In this document: one piece after another, positions 61,799-64,000 of the stretch
How positions within the stretch are numbered: the first letter of the stretch is position 1
Layout: each line of letters starts with the position of its first letter
NCBI RefSeq assembly: GCF_030815405.1
Contig: NZ_JAUSWX010000001.1
Span: forward strand, 1,178,001 to 1,242,000
From: Agromyces albus
Lineage (GTDB): Bacteria; Actinomycetota; Actinomycetes; Actinomycetales; Microbacteriaceae
Length of the DNA: 64,000 bases
Reading direction: 5' to 3'
Position numbers and translations under genes: made by a program
Notes under the pieces: model-generated
Told to the model about the DNA's origin: nothing
The model's input: the letters and a program-made list of their open reading frames with translations, nothing else
Databases searched by the model: none

Positions 61799-63408
61799 GC
61801 GCCGGCGGCGCGCCAGAGATGCATGCTCGCATAGCTGCGCCACGGGGCCCAGGGCGCGCCGATCGCCTCGAGAGCGGAGGGTGTCGACGGGAGCCCGAGC
61901 CGGGCGGCGCCGTTGCGCAGCGCGAGGTCGCCGGTGAGCAGCACGTCGGGCGCTCGAGTGACCCGCATCGCGAGGTAGCCGGCCGTCCATGGGCCGATGC
62001 CCGGCACCGCCAGGAGGTCGGCCTGCAACTCGTCGCGCTCGCGCTCGGGCGCCACGACGAGCTCGCCCGAGTCGAGCCGGCGGGCGACGTCGAGAATCGT
62101 GCGCACGCGCGTGGCCGGCCCGCGGAGCACCTCTGCACCGCTTTCGGCGATCGCCGCCGCCGTCGGGAAGAGCACGCCCGCTGCGGTCGAGGCGACGCGC
62201 TCGCCGAGCTCGGCGGCCACTCGCGAGAGGGTGGTGCGGGCGGACTTCACCGAGACCTGCTGCCCGATGAGGGCACGGAAGACCAGCTCGTGCGGGTCGA
62301 GGCATCCGGGCACTCGCATGCCGGGAGTCGCGGCGACCGATGCGGCGAGCGCCGGGTCGGCCGCGAGGGCGGCGTCGATCGCGACCGCATCGGCATCGAG
62401 ATCGAACAAGCGGCGCACTCGCGCGACGAGCGGCGGCAGGTCGGCGAGGCTCGAGAGCTTCGCCTCGACGTCGATCGCGGGCACGGCGTCGCCCCCGGTC
62501 GCGGCGAAGCGCACGAGCGCAGGCCCGCCGGGCAGGCGCAGCGTGCGTTCGAACCGATCGGGGCCCGCCACCTCGACGCCATCGACGGCGCGAGCGGCGA
62601 GCCACTCGAAGACGCCCGCGGCGTCGAACGGCGGCCGGGCCGGCAGCCGCAGGTGCACGACTCCCGCCTCGGTGTCGAGCTGCTCGATGTCGAGCCGCTC
62701 GGTGTCGAGCTGCTGCCGCTCGGAGCCGCGGTCGCGCTCGCGCTGGCGCTGGCGCACGCGTGCTGCGAGCCGCAGCTCGAGCGGGCTGCGCTCGTACACC
62801 GCTCGAATCGTGTCGTTGAACTGGCGAATGCTGCCGAAACCCGAGGCGAACGCGACATCGGCAGCGGGCAGTGCGGTGGAGGTGAGCAGGGCTCGAGCGG
62901 TCTGCGCGCGGTGTGCGCGGGCGAGGGCCAGCGGGCCGGCGCCGAGCTCTGCGGTGAGCACGCGGGTGAGGTGACGACTCGTATAGCCGAGCCGGGCGGC
63001 CAAGCCGGGCACGCCCTCGCGCTCGACGACGCCGTCGGCGATGAGGCGCATCGCCCGGGCGGCGAGGTCGTCGCGCAGGTCCCACTGGGGGGAGCCGGGG
63101 ACCGCGTCGGGCAGGCAGCGCTTGCACGCCCGCAGGCCCGCCTCGTGGGCTGCCGCCGCCGTGAGGTAGAAGCTCACGTTCGTGGCCTTCGGCAGCACGG
63201 CGGGGCAGCTCGGCCGGCAGTAGATGCCGGTCGAGTGCACGCCCGTGATGAACTGCCCGTCGAAGCGCGCATCGCGCGCCTGCATCGCGCGGTACCGCTC
63301 GGCGAACACCGGGTCGGCGAGCGGGTCGACGCGCCTCCGGCCGGCTTGCGTGGCGCTCGAGGCCGCTTCAGTCGAGGGCCGCTCGGGTGCGCTGATCGTC
63401 GAGGTCAT
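61789..63408 (-). CDS. Ada-AlkA fusion: methyl-DNA sensor and 3-methyladenine glycosylase
   Basis: A 539-residue repair protein. Residues about 28-105 are the Ada metal-binding domain with four Cys (C64, C68, C95, C98; GIYCRPSC and ACKRC), where methylphosphotriesters are transferred. An AraC-type double helix-turn-helix follows ([40 protein letters not shown]). The C-terminal half is AlkA with [14 protein letters not shown] and the catalytic Asp in [11 protein letters not shown]. The joining segment has a 5-residue repeat ([10 protein letters not shown]). GAGGCT is 6 nt from ATG 63408, a weak leaderless -10. It probably regulates and repairs in the alkylation response. Confidence 0.92.
   Translation of the reverse strand: MTSTISAPERPSTEAASSATQAGRRRVDPLADPVFAERYRAMQARDARFDGQFITGVHSTGIYCRPSCPAVLPKATNVSFYLTAAAAHEAGLRACKRCLPDAVPGSPQWDLRDDLAARAMRLIADGVVEREGVPGLAARLGYTSRHLTRVLTAELGAGPLALARAHRAQTARALLTSTALPAADVAFASGFGSIRQFNDTIRAVYERSPLELRLAARVRQRQRERDRGSERQQLDTERLDIEQLDTEAGVVHLRLPARPPFDAAGVFEWLAARAVDGVEVAGPDRFERTLRLPGGPALVRFAATGGDAVPAIDVEAKLSSLADLPPLVARVRRLFDLDADAVAIDAALAADPALAASVAATPGMRVPGCLDPHELVFRALIGQQVSVKSARTTLSRVAAELGERVASTAAGVLFPTAAAIAESGAEVLRGPATRVRTILDVARRLDSGELVVAPERERDELQADLLAVPGIGPWTAGYLAMRVTRAPDVLLTGDLALRNGAARLGLPSTPSALEAIGAPWAPWRSYASMHLWRAAGAKI
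62668..62712 (-). repeat. 15-bp tandem repeat inside the Ada-AlkA gene
   Basis: CTCGGTGTCGAGCTG, CTCGATGTCGAGCCG and CTCGGTGTCGAGCTG follow one another (plus strand). They code for the 5-residue repeats in the linker between the regulator and glycosylase parts. Confidence 0.85.
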
Positions 63409-63482
63409 GACCCCAGCCTCGCACGACCCGACGACATCGACCGGCGGAAATCGGACATCGGCGCCGCCGCTAGTGTGGAGGG

Positions 63483-64000
63483 ATGCCGCATGCCGTCATC
63501 TCCCTGCTGCACGACGCCCTCGGGGCATCCGTCTCCACCGACGCCGCAGCGCTCGAGGCGACGCGCGAGGATCGCTCCGGCTGGCGCAGCGCCACGCCGC
63601 CGATCGCCGTCGTGCACGCGGCATCCCTCTCCGAGGTGCAGGCCGTGATGCGCATCGCCCACTCGACCGGAACGCCCGTCGTGCCGCGCGGCGCCGGAAC
63701 GGGCCTCGCGGGCGGCGCGATCGCGAGCCCGGGTGCGATCGTGCTCGACCTGTCGCGCATGAATCGCATCCTCGAGGTCTCCCAGGCCGACGAGCTCGCC
63801 GTCGTCGAGCCGGGTGTGCTCAACGGCGACCTCAACGACGTGCTCGCCCCGCTCGGCCTCTGGTTCGCGCCAGATCCTGCGAGCCGCGCGATCTCCTCGA
63901 TCGGCGGCAACATCGCCACGAACGCCGGCGGGCTGCTGTGCGCGAAGTACGGCGTCACGCGCGAGGCGGTGCTCGGCCTCGCCGTGGTGCTCGCCGACGG
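63483..64000 (+). CDS. FAD-binding oxidase, GlcD type, N-terminal part
   Basis: Partial gene cut by the window end; 172 residues are visible and no stop is seen. The PCMH-type FAD fold is clear: [32 protein letters not shown] (the pyrophosphate loop), [19 protein letters not shown] and [14 protein letters not shown]. Such enzymes oxidise glycolate, D-lactate or related 2-hydroxy acids. TAGTGT (63471-63476) is 6 nt from ATG 63483, and the GGAGGG between touches the ATG, too close for ribosome binding, so the transcript is probably leaderless. It could oxidise lactate or glycolate from the sugar paths, but that is speculation. Confidence 0.9.
   Translation, partial: MPHAVISLLHDALGASVSTDAAALEATREDRSGWRSATPPIAVVHAASLSEVQAVMRIAHSTGTPVVPRGAGTGLAGGAIASPGAIVLDLSRMNRILEVSQADELAVVEPGVLNGDLNDVLAPLGLWFAPDPASRAISSIGGNIATNAGGLLCAKYGVTREAVLGLAVVLAD

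Overview
This is a contiguous piece of a high-GC actinobacterial chromosome, most likely Microbacteriaceae and possibly Agromyces. The clues are the GC bias at third codon positions, the frequent GTG and TTG starts, the infB/rbfA and truB/ribF gene flavour with two small membrane proteins between truB and ribF, a sortase-E-type surface protein, and at least 14 genes with a TANNNT -10 box placed 6-7 nt before the start codon (leaderless transcripts). The genus is inference. No rRNA, tRNA, CRISPR array, insertion sequence or prophage was recognised.

Layout. 1-13.7 kb: the translation and RNA-modification neighbourhood (end of ylxR, infB, rbfA, truB, two membrane proteins, ribF). About 7.3 kb of accessory genes separate rbfA from truB: a LysR regulator with an MFS symporter, mutY, a P-loop kinase, an LAXTG surface protein with three 70-residue repeats, and panE. 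13.7-21.2 kb: an unassigned protein, a CynX-type MFS exporter, a frameshifted ROK sugar kinase, and a SorC regulator-deoC-two ALDH operon for deoxyribose. 21.2-34 kb: an ornithine-synthase-like dehydrogenase, a secreted glycerophosphodiesterase, a macro-domain/mmuM/csoR operon, a DUF2207 protein, a SNF2 helicase, pfkA, a NUDIX hydrolase and a Pit phosphate transporter. 34-40.5 kb: a divergent amine locus (FCD regulator, SDR, frameshifted ALDH, PuuD-like amidase, glutamine-synthetase-like ligase, ethanolamine-type permease), best read as gamma-glutamyl ethanolamine catabolism.

40.5-61.8 kb is the most interesting part. One block has a fucose/arabinose-type isomerase, a LacI regulator, a GH172 (DUF2961) glycosidase, and an operon of a DUF4185 lipoprotein with an ABC sugar importer that lacks its own ATPase. 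GH172 and DUF4185 families include the exo- and endo-enzymes that cut mycobacterial D-arabinan. The second block has every step of oxidative L-fucose breakdown (mutarotase, AKR dehydrogenase, lactonase, fuconate dehydratase, SDR, two FAH-family hydrolases), a ribose-type ABC importer and a GntR/FCD regulator. L-fucose and D-arabinose share configuration at C2-C4, and the two blocks share a LacI-type operator GAAATCGATTTC found at four sites. A second palindrome, ARACATCnGATGTTT, marks three sites in the GntR block. I propose one coordinated island for taking apart D-arabinan and/or fucosylated glycans and feeding the sugars to central metabolism.

61.8-64 kb: an Ada-AlkA fusion repair protein and the start of a GlcD-like FAD oxidase cut by the window end.
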